Below are positions 27,616 to 39,442 of a DNA stretch of 64,000 nucleotides, piece after piece. Numbering within the stretch: the stretch's first letter is position 1; every line of letters starts with the position of its first letter. The notes under the pieces are model-generated. The model searched no databases and was not told the origin of the DNA. It worked only from the letters and a program-made list of their open reading frames with translations. Made by a program: the position numbers and the translations under genes. Source of the stretch: Ulva prolifera (lineage: Eukaryota; Chlorophyta; Ulvophyceae; Ulvales; Ulvaceae); contig CM041202.1 in NCBI GenBank assembly GCA_023078555.1, positions 4,815,522 to 4,879,521 of the forward strand. Reading direction: 5' to 3'.

Positions 27616-28889
27616 GCGCATTTGAGATTGCATTCTTGTGTGGCACATTGGTTGTGTGATCAACGCATGATCAGAGAAGCACAGACTAGCAAAGTGTATT
27701 GTGTGCGATAGTGGTTATATTGAAGATCCCAGTGGCGGTGGAAGTGAGAAGGTGGCTGATACTAGCATGTTCAGAGAGAAGCTACGATTAGCCCGGCTAC
27801 AAGATTGCCAAGCTGCTCATATTTGCTGGCTTGGTGTCGATATAGCACATGGTGACTCGAGCATATTCTGTATACGCTTTGTAAATAGATGAATGTTGAC
27901 TTTGTACCCAATCAGCTGGAGGACACATTTTTGTAGTTTCCCCATGAAGACCAGCATGTGGGCAGGATGAACAAGAGGGATGTATGGACCTCTGTGACCC
28001 ACTGAGGTGCACACAGACTAGATGCACAGGAAACAAGGTGAGTGTTCACATCAATCAATGCACTTGCTTGTACAGAAGTCCTAAAGCATGTTCACGGTGC
28101 AGGCATTTCCCCAATCTTCATTTCACATTTTTTCCGCCTGACTTGGATCTCGCAGGACAGAAAAGCCTGTGCAGCTGTAAAAGCACCTTGATGAGGTGGA
28201 TGTCGCTGGAGCATCCAATGAGGTTTGTGATGTACCTCAGCTGTGACAGCAGCGTTGTATCAAACGCATCCGTGTAGATAGATATGCAGGCCGGGTAGGC
28301 ACCACGGCCCGCAATGATGTCACCCGTCCCACTCACCGCTAAAAACAATTTCTCAGCAACCATGTGTATCATGCATGTGGCAATATGGGTCCGTCCACTG
28401 GGAATTGAACTTGATCACATGAGGCAGTAGGGATGATAGACGCCAGCTCTACCACATCGACCAGTTTTTCCGTCAGTAAGCAAATAGTTTCCACAGCTGC
28501 ATTTATGACACCGGAACCCGGGAAATTCATATCTAACAAAAGCGTTCACTTTGAACTTTGTAGCAAAAACGACCAACCCTACGGGACTATCCACAAACTC
28601 GCGCTCTGCCTTGCTCGGTAATATATGTACCTCAGTATGTCTGCAGTAGGGTGATGTGTGCGCAGATCGCTGACCTTTCACTTCAACATGATGTGTGCAC
28701 GCACGAAAATGGCCACCGACGTGACTTGTGCGTGCACGTTGTCTAGCCTTCTTAATGCTTCACCAGCGTGATGTGTTCGTGCACGAGGGCCCCACGTATT
28801 GATCGCGTGTGAGTATCGTATGGATCAGGATCCACCACGTAGTGGGGAGAAACCTCCATTTCATGCATCGTAAATTAATTATTATCGCT
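27616..28889. other. Flank without recognised genes
   Basis: This AT-richer stretch is the original neighbour of base 1859. Open frames are short (under 100 codons) and carry no recognisable motif. Apart from the tRNA-like segment listed separately, I see nothing I can name. Confidence 0.4.
28388..28462 (-). other. tRNA-like (possible SINE head) sequence
   Basis: On the minus strand it reads GTGGTAGAGCTGG, close to a pol III A box, and 30-40 bases later AAGTTCAATTCCC, close to a B box. The outer ends GGTC and GACC could pair as the tip of an acceptor stem. The D-arm is incomplete, so it is not a functional tRNA gene. A tRNA-derived SINE remnant is the best guess. Confidence 0.35.
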
Positions 28890-28894
28890 CCGAC

Positions 28895-29182
28895 TGTTGT
28901 GGGATATCCATATCTGGGGATCCAAGAATATAGATGACATAATCAAGGAAGGGGTCATCTAACACAGGAGTCGTTGCTTCAGGTGAGCCCCAATGGTAGA
29001 GCATGTCGTGTGTACTCATGAGATCACCGGTTCAATTCTTACTTTCATTTCTGCCACGCGACTTTACACGATGGCAAGGTACGTTCCCCTCCACGTCGTC
29101 ATACACAGTCAGCATGCTTACCGGCTCAGGCATGCGCATTAACCCCTGTGCACACTCGATGAGACTAACACGCGCCTTGACA
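28895..29182 (+). mobile_element. Solo LTR of the miniature element, plus orientation
   Basis: The 288-bp copy begins TGTTGTGGGATATCC and ends CGCCTTGACA. It is flanked by CCGAC (28890-28894 and 29183-29187). It contains the same tRNA-like stretch as the other copies (about 28982-29042) and several substitutions, so it is older than the full element at 45986-46867. Confidence 0.93.
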
Positions 29183-29187
29183 CCGAC

Positions 29188-29563
29188 ACTCGAACTCGAG
29201 CGCAGGTAGATACACACACGGGCAAGGCTGTTTTGACGGGGCTGGCAGTCCCGTTCGATGACCTCACGCCGCTCACAGGCTACCCGGCTTGAGCGGCGCT
29301 GCGCGCCCGCCTGGGCTGCGTGGTAGGCAGTCGCCGCTGCGTGTGCGCTCGCAGCCTCGTCCGCTTTGTTGTGGTGGCGGCTCAGGCGTGCCGCGTTTCG
29401 CTGGTGTCTTCCCCGTGCGACTGCGTGTGGCCCGCCGTTGGGACGCAGCCGGGTAGTTTGGGCGGGCTGGGCTGGACTTTAGGGGTTACGGGTGTGGGTT
29501 TGCGTTCGGGCGGGGTGGTGTGCGTGGGCTGCGCTTGGGGGGGCTGTGTTGGGGGAGGCGGGG
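29188..29563. other. GC-rich flank before element H
   Basis: The plus strand is strongly G-rich toward its end (about 29440-29563, with runs such as TTGGGGGGGC). A short frame at 29185-29290 looks coding in codon use but has no recognised motif. It may be exon remnants of a host gene. Confidence 0.3.
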
Positions 29564-30561
29564 TGTCGTGAGATAGCACCTCACGCTGGCGCAGGCCTGT
29601 GGTCACAATGCATGAAGCTCATGCATTGAGTCATAATGTACAGTCATACACATGTGCCTGTCATGGCACACTTGTATACACACTTGTATATACTAAGATC
29701 CTCGTGCTTCACGAGGATCACCAAGTCAGAATCCCACAAGATACATACACGTGGCGCTTGCGCCGCACACACTTGTATGGTCACACACTCTATTGCATTT
29801 CACAAAGTCAGCTTATAAAAGGTCGTGCACCTAATCATGCACGCGAACACAAGTGACCTCAGCTTATGAGGCCGCCTGTGCGACAAGTTACAACCATCCG
29901 CCAGATCGGGCAGTCGCACGCGTCGCGGAGACGCGGTGCGCTTGCGCGCCGTCAGACTCAGCTGTGCACGTCAAAATGTACACAGGCACGGACAGCTCAG
30001 TCCCGGCGCCCCTCTAGTTACGCACTGTGGCGGCTATGTCAAGATGCTGCACATTATCGCGCACAATCTCGGGATGAGATCCAGCTTTCAGCGTATCGAT
30101 CTCTGGCTCGCACCACGCCACGCCCGCCCATGGGGCAGCATCGTGCGCAGCCTCCCTCAGAGATCCTCATGCACCACGCACTGCGCACAGAACACTGTCA
30201 AACACTCACACATTTCAGCGTGTCACCACAAGTCACTGGGGATCCCTCACTTATTGGGGATTCCATCAGATGACTGCGTAGGGTGCGCAGCATCTTGGCG
30301 AGGCCAGCCATAGCAGGGGGTAGTCCTGGGCGCATCACAAGCAGTATTTATACTGCGCGCTTGCTGGGTCCGACACAGTTCGCACTGGTTCGGATGGGGC
30401 GCTTCTATTGAGCACTTCTTCCATCTTGTCCTGCGTACACGCATCCAATCTCTGTTTATTGTCGCCGCATAGGTCCTCGTGCCTGGCCGTAAGCCCACGC
30501 TTCCACTGTCAAGCTTTCCAAGGTACTCCGCTCAGAGACCAGGGACCTCGCGTCCTAGACA
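29564..30561 (+). repeat. 5' LTR of element H
   Basis: It begins TGTCGTGAGATAG and ends CCTAGACA, followed by TGTATCGATTCG, an imperfect version of the primer-binding site. The right end is inferred from that site, because the 3' copy is truncated. It holds the inverted repeats CGTGAG/CTCACG at its tip, AATGCATGA/TCATGCATT near 29605-29625, and GATCCTCGTG-CTT-CACGAGGATC at 29697-29719. Confidence 0.8.
30325..30402 (+). promoter_or_regulatory. Probable core promoter of element H LTR
   Basis: CCTGGGCGCA (30325-30334), TATTTATA (30345-30352), GCTTGCTGGG and GGATGGGGCGC (to about 30402) follow the order and spacing seen in the LTRs of B and C. Confidence 0.55.
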
Positions 30562-30620
30562 TGTATCGATTCGTTAAGGTCCTCCCTACGTTATTCATCT
30601 GTTTGCTGCAGATTCGCGCC

Positions 30621-32137
30621 ATGCCCGACGAAGCGATGGAGAGTGTTCCCGTCTTGAGCGTCGTGCATCAGTCCATTTTGGACCCTAGAGAGTCCAATCT
30701 GGCCGTAGAGCACGCGCATTGCATGGTGCCTAGTTTGTCTGCATTTAACCTTGACGATGTAGACAAACTGCGTAAGGCAATAGGCCACATGCGCTGGCTC
30801 AGTGTGGTGTACGCTGAGGCCAGCAAGAGCACCAGTTCTAGTGCCGCGCGCGCTCAGCTGACGTTGGCTCAGAAAGATGCTAGGCTCATTCTCGTCGATG
30901 AGGACTTGCCTGAATCTGATCTGCCGTTTCGATCTCTTGAAATGCGCGGCTGCAAGTCAGTGTCGGCCGCACTTAACTCGGAGGAGTCGGGGACCTGTGC
31001 TTTCTCGTGGGGACCGAACCCTGGCCCTGCTCGCGATTTGCTCAGTCCGGCGCTCATGGCCGTCATGTGCTGGCTTGGCCCCAAGTATTCAATGGCCGTG
31101 CTAGATCTTGCTTTCGCCTTTGCGCGGGATGTTAAGTCTTTCAAAATGGCCTGGCTGAATTGCCCAGCTGTCAGCGATTTTCTTGACATGGTAGCTGTCG
31201 AGAAACGGGCGTCCACCTTGCAATTGCATGCGGTCGTCGCCGGCCACCAATAGTCCCGGCGCCGCCGTCATTCATCTGGCCAAGCTGGCCGAGTCCGCAC
31301 TGTTTGACGTTGTGCACGCCATCTTCCATTCCTTTGCTTCGCGGAACTACTGCTCGGAGCAGATCAAGGAGCCACAGGGAATCGTCAACGTCGCGGACAT
31401 GGTCAAGTCCGAAGCCATTCAGTACAAAGATTGCACAATTTCAGCCGTCGTTCAGGTACAGTCGAAACTCCCACACACTGTCATCTTTACCCGATCTTGA
31501 ACCCCAGTTCGGGGACGACAGGTCACATACATGGTTTCGCACTGCAGAGTACACGTTCAAAAATGTCAAATTCCCATCGTTTTTCGGTCACAAGGGCGAC
31601 CAGGTGTCGGAGCTGCGGTGGCACAAGTTTCAGAGCGATGTCTTGCATGCACGTGCACTCTGTACACAGCTCTCCGAGAAGCAAGTCATTCAGCACTTGA
31701 TGTCATCTATGTCGCGCACGGAGCAGCACTTTGCCCTGGCACAGCAGACGGCCTTGCAGGCACATTGCACAACTAGGCAGTGGCTCGAGACAATCCGTGA
31801 CTATTTTTTCACGAACGGGCAGTTCCGACACAATATTGAACGCGCCTGGCAGTCGTACAGCGCGGACGAATCTGTCGATTTCAACGAGCTCATGCACCAT
31901 ATCAGTGAATACTACCGCCTGATTTTTCTAGACTACGCGCACATGCCGGGCAAGCAGAGTAAGCTAGATTTTGCGTGCATTCTGTTTGTCAAGCTGCAAA
32001 CACTCATGCAGCCGTCAACGACGTCGCCAGTCACTCATACCCTTGCTATGTTCATGCCGCTGTCACAATTGGTCTCGAAATTCAACGACGAACTGAAGCC
32101 AGCCATGAATGAATGCACTGACCGCGCTGATGTCATA
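30621..32137 (+). pseudogene. Gag of element H, N-terminal two-thirds, frameshifted
   Basis: It starts at ATG 30621, just after an acceptor-like TCTGTTTGCTGCAG. It aligns to the gag of B from its W-G-P-N-P-G-P-A-R-D-L-L-S block through T-W-F-R-T-A-E-Y-T-F and F-F-T-N-G-Q-F-R-H-N-I-E. The frame changes near 31230-31250 (TAG 31251-31253 ends the first frame) and again near 31470-31490. It is cut at 32137 by the CACTA-ended element and continues at 43259 as ..ADVIATSFIEWA... Confidence 0.85.
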
Positions 32138-32152
32138 CACTACAAGAACGAC
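32138..32152 (+). repeat. Left terminal inverted repeat of the CACTA-ended element
   Basis: CACTACAAGAACGAC is complementary to 43241-43255 without mismatch and is preceded by the TSD ATA. Confidence 0.93.
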
Positions 32153-33680
32153 TTAACCCGAGACTCAGACCCGAGGCGCGATTTGAGGGGGGGTATCTCG
32201 GGTGCGCGCAGCCGAATGAGTGTCACGCAAACAGAGTCTGTGGAAAGCATTTTGCTTCGGAGATCGCGACGAAGTCTCCCATCATATCCCCGTAGATGGT
32301 CTGCGTGCGCCGGTCTGTTCCTGGAGATGCATGTCGGGCTCTCTGGTCGGTTGTTTGTGCGTGCATGATATACAGGTAGACGGCTGGTTAGCGCATTTCG
32401 CCGCTGTTATCGTGTCAGATTACACAGAAGCGATACATTGGAACAATCGGTCGCGTTGCAGTAAATACGTGGCCATTCGACATCCACCTGTCATGTACTC
32501 CATGCTGCTGCTTGCCAGATGTGCTATGTCTGGTCTGCGTATTGCTACGATCAGCCTAGTACGGGCGGCGAAATATCAAATAGAATGTATGTTTGTTCGC
32601 CGGAGCGTGTCAATGGTGCGAATGGTCCCGGCCTCCATAGCTGGCGTGCAGTGAGGATTTGTAGTGCCGGGGCGCAAGCGGTGTCCCTGGGTGTCTGGAC
32701 ACCCGGTGCCGCGTAAGATCAGTCGCCAAAAGCATTTCCATAAAACTAGATTGCCTTTCGTCGGGGTCGGTGGGCCTGTCTTTGTCGTGGGTCCTGATAC
32801 CGACGTCAATCGACTTCGAGTGTCACTGCAAGAAGGTGCGTGTGTCCGGCTGTTTTAGCGTGCATACCGTATCTTTCACACGCCTCTGGAACCTGCAGCA
32901 ACACTTTGCATAACTGCATTCCTATGTGTGCGCCATCTGCTGAGTCAATGGCGGTCTGGTCTTCTTTGTGCCATAGCTGCTCTCGCAGTGCGGGACCGCC
33001 TGATCGCTGCCGGTGTCTCCCGAGGCCCGACTTGCAAGGCCTACGTCAATATTGTCTTATCAGGGAACTTCACGTTGTTGGTAGACTACTTCAGCGCATG
33101 CGTTGCCCAGATCCCGTCTACCCGTGATTCGCTGTCTCGGCCGAGTCAAAGAGAAGTCCGACTGTAGTTGGGGTGTAACGCGTTTCGGGTGATGTTCGGC
33201 AAGCCGCATGCAGCGCGAATACGCTTGTTTATGGCATATCATGACACGTACTATACATTACAATGCTATCACGTACTCATCGGGCTCCAAATGCGCTATA
33301 AAGAGCCTTCGCGGCTGCACGGTATCAGTGCAGGCCAGCTGTCACCGTGCCCCTACGCTGCTGCAAGATCAGTCAGCAGATCCTAATCATGTAGCAAAAT
33401 ACTTGTTCTGCATTAGATCTCTTCCGCTGCTGGAGCTCTGCGGCGGGTTGTTCTTTGAGAGCGATCACTCGGTGCATCGTCATCTCCGCGCGGTGTCGTT
33501 GAAGTTCTCATCGTCGCAGCGCAGACTGTTCAGCCAATAGTAAATGTTAGACATGACCACTTGACTTCTGATGTGAGCCGCAGTGGATGGTTGGGGGGGG
33601 TTGGGGCCTTACACAGTTCCATGATGTTGTACAGAGCATACCCCTTAGCTGCCCGATGAAGGGGGTTCGGGCGGGTCGGG
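32153..33680. other. 5' region of the CACTA-ended element, no recognised product
   Basis: Several plus-strand frames of 60-145 codons occur (for example 32220-32654, 32928-33167 and 33208-33540). None shows a motif I recognise, and their junctions do not resemble the clean GT..AG pattern of the gene downstream. A degraded transposase or captured fragments are possible. A G-run lies near 33590-33605. Confidence 0.3.
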
Positions 33681-33687
33681 CGGGCCC

Positions 33688-33694
33688 TATATAA
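33688..33694 (+). promoter_or_regulatory. TATA box upstream of the recombinase gene
   Basis: TATATAA sits in a G/C-rich context about 260 bases before ATG 33952, followed by AGCTAAGCTTAGCTT, a small imperfect palindrome. It is the best promoter candidate for the gene. Confidence 0.5.
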
Positions 33695-33951
33695 CGGGGT
33701 TCGATGCTAAGCTAAGCTTAGCTTGGTTGCCACCAAAGTGAACGCGGGAGCCACTCTTGCAGCACAGTATGCTTGGTAATGAGTTAATTATTGCATCTGC
33801 ATGATGTTGGCTAATGTTTGCCGTGTTTTTCTGGGCCCGTGTGAGTTTTTTTTTAGTGTGTCTGTCCTCGTGCTCCCACTCGGCGTCGTCGAATAAAGCG
33901 AATTCAATATGCTATAGCACTCAATCCAGATTTCTTATTATTTGAGCTGTC

Positions 33952-36900
33952 ATGGAGCTGGATGACGCTGTACCAAGCGACGAATGGTGGCCGGATTTTG
34001 AATTTCCCGGTTTTGAATCGGATGCATACGCAACTGAAGGTGAATTTCCGTGCAGCGAGGCTGGCAATGAGGGTGACAACGAGATGCATTATCTTATGCG
34101 ACTGGAGGATAGGCTCGCAGGTGTGCACGATTGCGGCCTCTGTCAATTGCTGCAAATCTCTTTGCACCTCACGGAGTGGCCACTGGTGTTTGATATGCAG
34201 GGAAGCCTCGATACAAGCCTCTATACATTTCTTTGAAGGACACAGCACTTCACATTTTGAAAGGCAATCTCGATAGTGGTGGGATGAACCATTATCTCAT
34301 TCAGTTTGCAGCTATGTATTTGGGCATTCACATCGAGGCTGAATGGCTCGACGCCAAAATTGCTGCGTGAGCTCCTCACCTTCACTGTGCTCCATGTCTG
34401 TGGTTCCGCTACCAATTGAATTTCAGTCATCTTTGTTTGTTTGCAGCCACAAAGATACAGGAACAACCAGCGTTCGTGACAACCTAATGTCTATAGTCAA
34501 TGATGTGGCCTCGATAGTGTTCGACACAGACAAGCATACTGCTGATAACAAGCTCATGAAATACAGCAAGGTCATTTCAGAGATGATGGTGTATCTGTCC
34601 ATCCAACACCCGGATGCATGGAAATCAGTCACACTGGTCAGGGACGATGGCGAGGTAACATCAAGCTGACCCTAGTCTATGTGCATGTTCTGTGTGTGCT
34701 ATGTGCTGATGGTCAATGATGACACTCTGCTGCAGGAAGGTTTTATGGTGGTGCCAGTGCCGCATCCTCAGCTGTTGACAACCTACATCGGTTCAGTCAA
34801 AAAGCTGAGGGATCATGCTGTGGATCTGAAGCATGCTGCAACGGCAGGTGCCAAAGACAGCGAATGCCTGCGCAAGAGGTTCCTTGCTGATGCCAACATA
34901 AAGAATGGGATGGCGGTTGTCCTCAAGGTCGCACTCGGTGACACTGAGGACCGCATGAAGAAGATGTTGAGCGTTGCATTAGATGACTCAGTAGCCACTA
35001 ACCAGGAGGGCCTGGTGGCTGCCTTCTGGAGTGCATGTCGTGCACCGGTGGGTTCAACAACCGTGGTTATGACTTTTTTCCAGATACATAGCAATAATAC
35101 TCATCAAGACTACATTTAACATGTTTGCAGAATATAAATGCTGACAACAATGAACCGGACGAGGACAGGCTGCTACCAAGACTGCTCAGAGGTGAATTAC
35201 ATGTGTTGCTGCAACGCCACCAGCCGTCCAAGATAGCCATGGTCCGTCGGAAAGCAATTGTGCAGAAAGTGCGATCTGTGTTCCCCGAAGCATTGGCATA
35301 TCAGGCCGACTTTTCTCAGGACGGTAAGACATCCTCTCACTGTAAGGTCCACGCTTCAACTTGTATATGTATGATTGTCCAAGCAACATTCAATGTTCAA
35401 TCAGCATCAAGCTGGAACACTCACAAAGCAGCTGTTTGCAGTCCTTGATGCGCTAGCATGGATGGCCGCCTGTTTGCACAAGGCACAAGTTCCAAGTTCA
35501 GAGACGGGTGCCATGCCGTCCGAAGACGTGTGCATTGCCGCCAAGGCATTGCACACTTTGCTGTTTTTACAATTTTTCCAGTATCATCTATGGGGCACAG
35601 CCCGCGCAGGTACCCGATTGCCTTATTGTCAATGTTTGTGATCATGCTCAGCCTCTTATGTCTCTTGATGTGTGACATTGACTTGTTGTGCAGGTCAGAA
35701 ATGGCTAGATCTGGGCTTGTCACCACACACCACAGGGGCTTGGGCAATCTTGCTCAACCAGTTTATTGATGAGTGTGGAGATGTTCAAGTGGATGTTACA
35801 AGTACAGAAAAGTTGGAAAAGTTGCCTCTTGACGAGGTGTGCCAAGCATCTGATCAAGTGGCTGAACAGCTTGGTGCACAACCAAGCATTCACAGCTTTT
35901 TGGAAGCTCTTCACACAGACATGATCCAAGATATGTTGGCATCGCTGAGGGAGTGCCGAGAGACATTTTGCCAGAAGATTGAAGACAAATTCATGAGTAT
36001 TTACGAGAAGTTCTCAAGCGGTGAAAAATACAAAGGTGCGATTCATTTGTTTTCCAGGTTGCCTGGAGTAAATTGCATGAGATGATGTCATCGCATACAG
36101 CCTCTGACCAGCACCGCATTGCAGTGTCAGTGGGATCTCTGGATCCTGAAACTCTGAAGGATATACGTGAATTAAATGATGCCAGCAACATGTTACGGGG
36201 TGTTCAATGGAGTGACATGCCCACACTGCGATATCTTGGCGAGCTCAAGCGCGGCAATGTTGCGAACCTTGGGTTTGAAGCGATGTTACTGTCTGGAGGC
36301 GTCTGTTTCAGCCAAGCAATCCAAAGCAATGGCTTCTCATCGGTAATGTCCATGTTGATGGACCTCCAAGTGTTGTGTGCATCATGTGATTGTGCCAGCA
36401 GTGTGCGGTTGCGTGCAGGGATCACTTTCATTCTACCAGAACATGGCCAATGGAATTGCGCATTGGGGTAAACAGGTGGAAACAATGTATGGAGGCCATT
36501 TTCCAGTTGGTGACTTCAGAGGCACAGCGGCATTCAAAAAATTCTGGCCCTCTCTCGCCAAACAGATCGATGCTGGTCGGTGCGTTCCATGCTTCAGTCA
36601 AGTACAGTGCTCAACATGTTTAGTCACGGTGACAATCACTGCACACTCCTCAACATCAAAATCTTTGCAATATGAATCAGGGATCCAGCAAGCGTTACCA
36701 AAAAGTCGTGCTTGTACTTGGCCACTTTCCGAGAGAAGCTTGAGCAAGCGATGATATTATTTGAGTTGGGCATAAAAGATCAAAGTAAGAGAGGTAATTG
36801 CCCTGTTCAAGTTCAGAAGGCAGTGTTTTCTCCTTCGACCCTTCTCGCCCGACTTGCCCTGGAATCTATAGGGTGCGAACACAGATCATCTCGTGTAGGG

Positions 36901-39428
36901 ATAGTGGAGAGCAAGGTCAGTGCACTGTGTTTCCTCATGGCTCAATCACTGCTAGTGTGCAGGCGGCAACAATACATGATGAGAGTCATGTTGCTCAGGG
37001 GCAAGGAATTCAGAGACCTTCCAATCGGACATATCTTCACATATACCAACTATTATTCATTGCCTACGGTGATGCCCATGTTGATTTTTGCGATCCATGG
37101 TGCAAAGGCGAACAAGGAGGGCAAGCATGCAGATTGTCGAGCTGTTACATATGGCAATGAGCTTCTGCGATGCCCACTGCTGCATTTGGCTATACACGTA
37201 GCCTGTCGCCTGTTCCTTGGCAATGGGCAGCCGCTGCCAGAGTCGGTAGCTGAAACTACATCTTAGTAGGCAACCTCAATCGCATTCACAAACATTCACA
37301 CTTCCGTGAAACTTGTTCACAAGATGACCGTCACCCTATTCATATGCAGGATGCAAGCTCCGCTCGCTACCCACCAATATCCAGAACCCCCATTTGATCC
37401 CGACTTGAAGAATCCATCATCTGCTATGGACAATCGGATCCGCAATATGCAGAAGACATGCTTCGGTCGCAACTTACCAAAAAAACAGCACACAAACCGG
37501 CGTGATGGAGCAGAGGAGATTGTTGAGCGAGGGTATGTGGAAGAGAACATGCCTGTTGCGTCCGCGATCCTTTGCTGAATGTGATTTGTTGATCATTGGT
37601 GCAGTGGGAGTGAGGCAGATGCTGCACATGCTGGGAAGTGGAATCAGACCACCTTGAGCCAGTCCTACAATACAGTCCCATCGACGAGCACCGTGTGCTT
37701 GACACACGGTTACGAATCAACGAAGCATTTCTTACCAAAGCACGGATATCTGGTTGCCCCGGCTGCAATCAAGGCTAAAGTTTTCACTAAAGTGATCGAG
37801 CTGACTGATGGAACCACGCTCAACATCAAGCAGGCAATGGAATGGGTGAAAAGCAAAGAGGTGCGCATGCTTATCCATGTGCATGTGCAGCTCATCTTGT
37901 TTCCTTCATCGCTGTCGCAAAAAAAGCCTTAGACAATGAGTGTGCAGGTACAAGAGAAGTTAGCCACCCAAGAGGGCAACTCCCTCGAGAAGTTTTTGGA
38001 GGTCTTGGACTTTCTTGCCAATGTATCGGCGCAAGTATGTGGTCCTCGCAGCTGTGGCTAGTGGCCGTCTCGAATGACTCCATGTTGTCTTGATTTTTGA
38101 CTGATACAGGTTTTACCTATACTGAAGATTCTATACCCCGATCATTGGTTGTTTGATGACCACCCGTTATTCGATGATTTGGATCGATACACGCTGCATG
38201 ATGACCAGTGGACACCGTGGGCAGACCTTCAGTGGGATGTACGAATGTCTGAATCTCTGTTGTTGCTGGTCAACTTGTGACACGCCCTCGGAAGCGGTTA
38301 CCGCATGCAAGCTGTGATTGGTGACACTTCATATTGATGTGCAGGTGTTCTGCCTCTTGTTCGCGCATGAGGACGAGTGCAAGAGGTTGCAGATGACATG
38401 GCATGAGCTCCCAGCGTTCGTGCCACCGAGCAGTGTGGTCAGAAGAGCAAAAGCAATCGGTGCCACTTTCATCACAGATCAACAGATTCCAGAAGAGGTG
38501 ATGGACCCTGCAGCCGCAGTTGCAAGGAGATTCAACCGGAAAAAGCAGGCATTGGAGGCTGAGGTGCGGCTTGCACCCCAATCTTAGCACAAGCATTGCT
38601 TGTTGAACCCATTCAAGTACACATGCTTGCTGCCACCATTCATGTCGTTGTATTGGCATTCATGCAAGATGCATGTAACTATAGATTGGAATTGGAACTG
38701 CAGGTCTTGTTCAGGCAACGCGCACCACCGCAGGAAGATGAATCAGCAGAGGCCATGCTATATCGGAGTCGAACGGCCCTTGAAACGGTGCATCAAAGCC
38801 TGACGGTGTGCTGCTTGCATGCAACTACTCGTTCGTGCTTGCTCATATACCGTTCAGATCAAGTGCATGGAATGACAGCCATCTGCATTCTCTTCGCAGG
38901 CCTTTGTACAAGCTTCGGACGACCCTGTCGCCCGAGCCCAGGCTGAAGGGACCATGTTGAACTTTAGGACTGCCCAAACGCAGCTTGCTTCACTTGCTCA
39001 GACGGTGATCGCAGAAAACCAGGGGTCGATGCTGCTACAACAAGACCGGCGCTTGCAGGTGATGATGTTCTGATGTTGTCGCAGTGCTGGGATGTGATTT
39101 GTAGCGAAATATAGCAATGTGTGTCTTAGTGTAGGAATGGAGCGGCCTCACAGTCGAAAAACGTCTACACCAGGTGATCATGTCAGTAGGCAAGCTCGCA
39201 GCAAGCAATCACAGTGACATCGTGGCCATGGACATCCGACTGCAAGGAATTGAGAACATGATTATGAAACTGGAAGCAGTTCGAGGTGTGGATGATCCAA
39301 CACTGCAAACGATCTACAAGATGAGCAATGCGATCGAACATCATCATCGGCAGCAAGAAGGTGTGGCTGCCACTCATGCAACGTATGATAACCTGCAGCA
39401 TCAGCTATTCGTTGATGATCGCTTGTGA
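33952..39428 (+). CDS. Multi-exon tyrosine recombinase of Crypton / Ndc10-like type
   Basis: About 18 exons with GT..AG junctions give a protein of roughly 1,300 residues. Exons I could phase include 33952-34120, 34201-34366, 34447-34654, 34736-35047, 35131-35323, about 35412-35609, 35694-36035, about 37350-37548, 37604-37860, 37947-38034, 38110-38238, 38346-38562, 38703-38785, 38901-39057 and 39135-39428; the junction after 36035 is uncertain. The middle region fits the Ndc10_II (CBF3 domain 2) fold known to derive from Crypton recombinases: M-L-L-R-G-K-E-F-R (Arg near 36997), a K-A-N-K-E-G-K-H stretch and L-R-C-P-L-L-H-L-A. The catalytic end has H-T-N-R (37489-37500), H-A-G-K-W and S-Q-S-Y with Tyr at 37667-37669. 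The C-terminus is helical. It would cut and rejoin DNA through the tyrosine. Confidence 0.75.
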
Positions 39429-39442
39429 CTAGATCAAGGTAT

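Noticed and set aside
29320-29571. 83-codon Gly/Val-rich frame before element H
   Set aside because: It is a by-product of the G-rich strand, shows no motif and runs into the H LTR.
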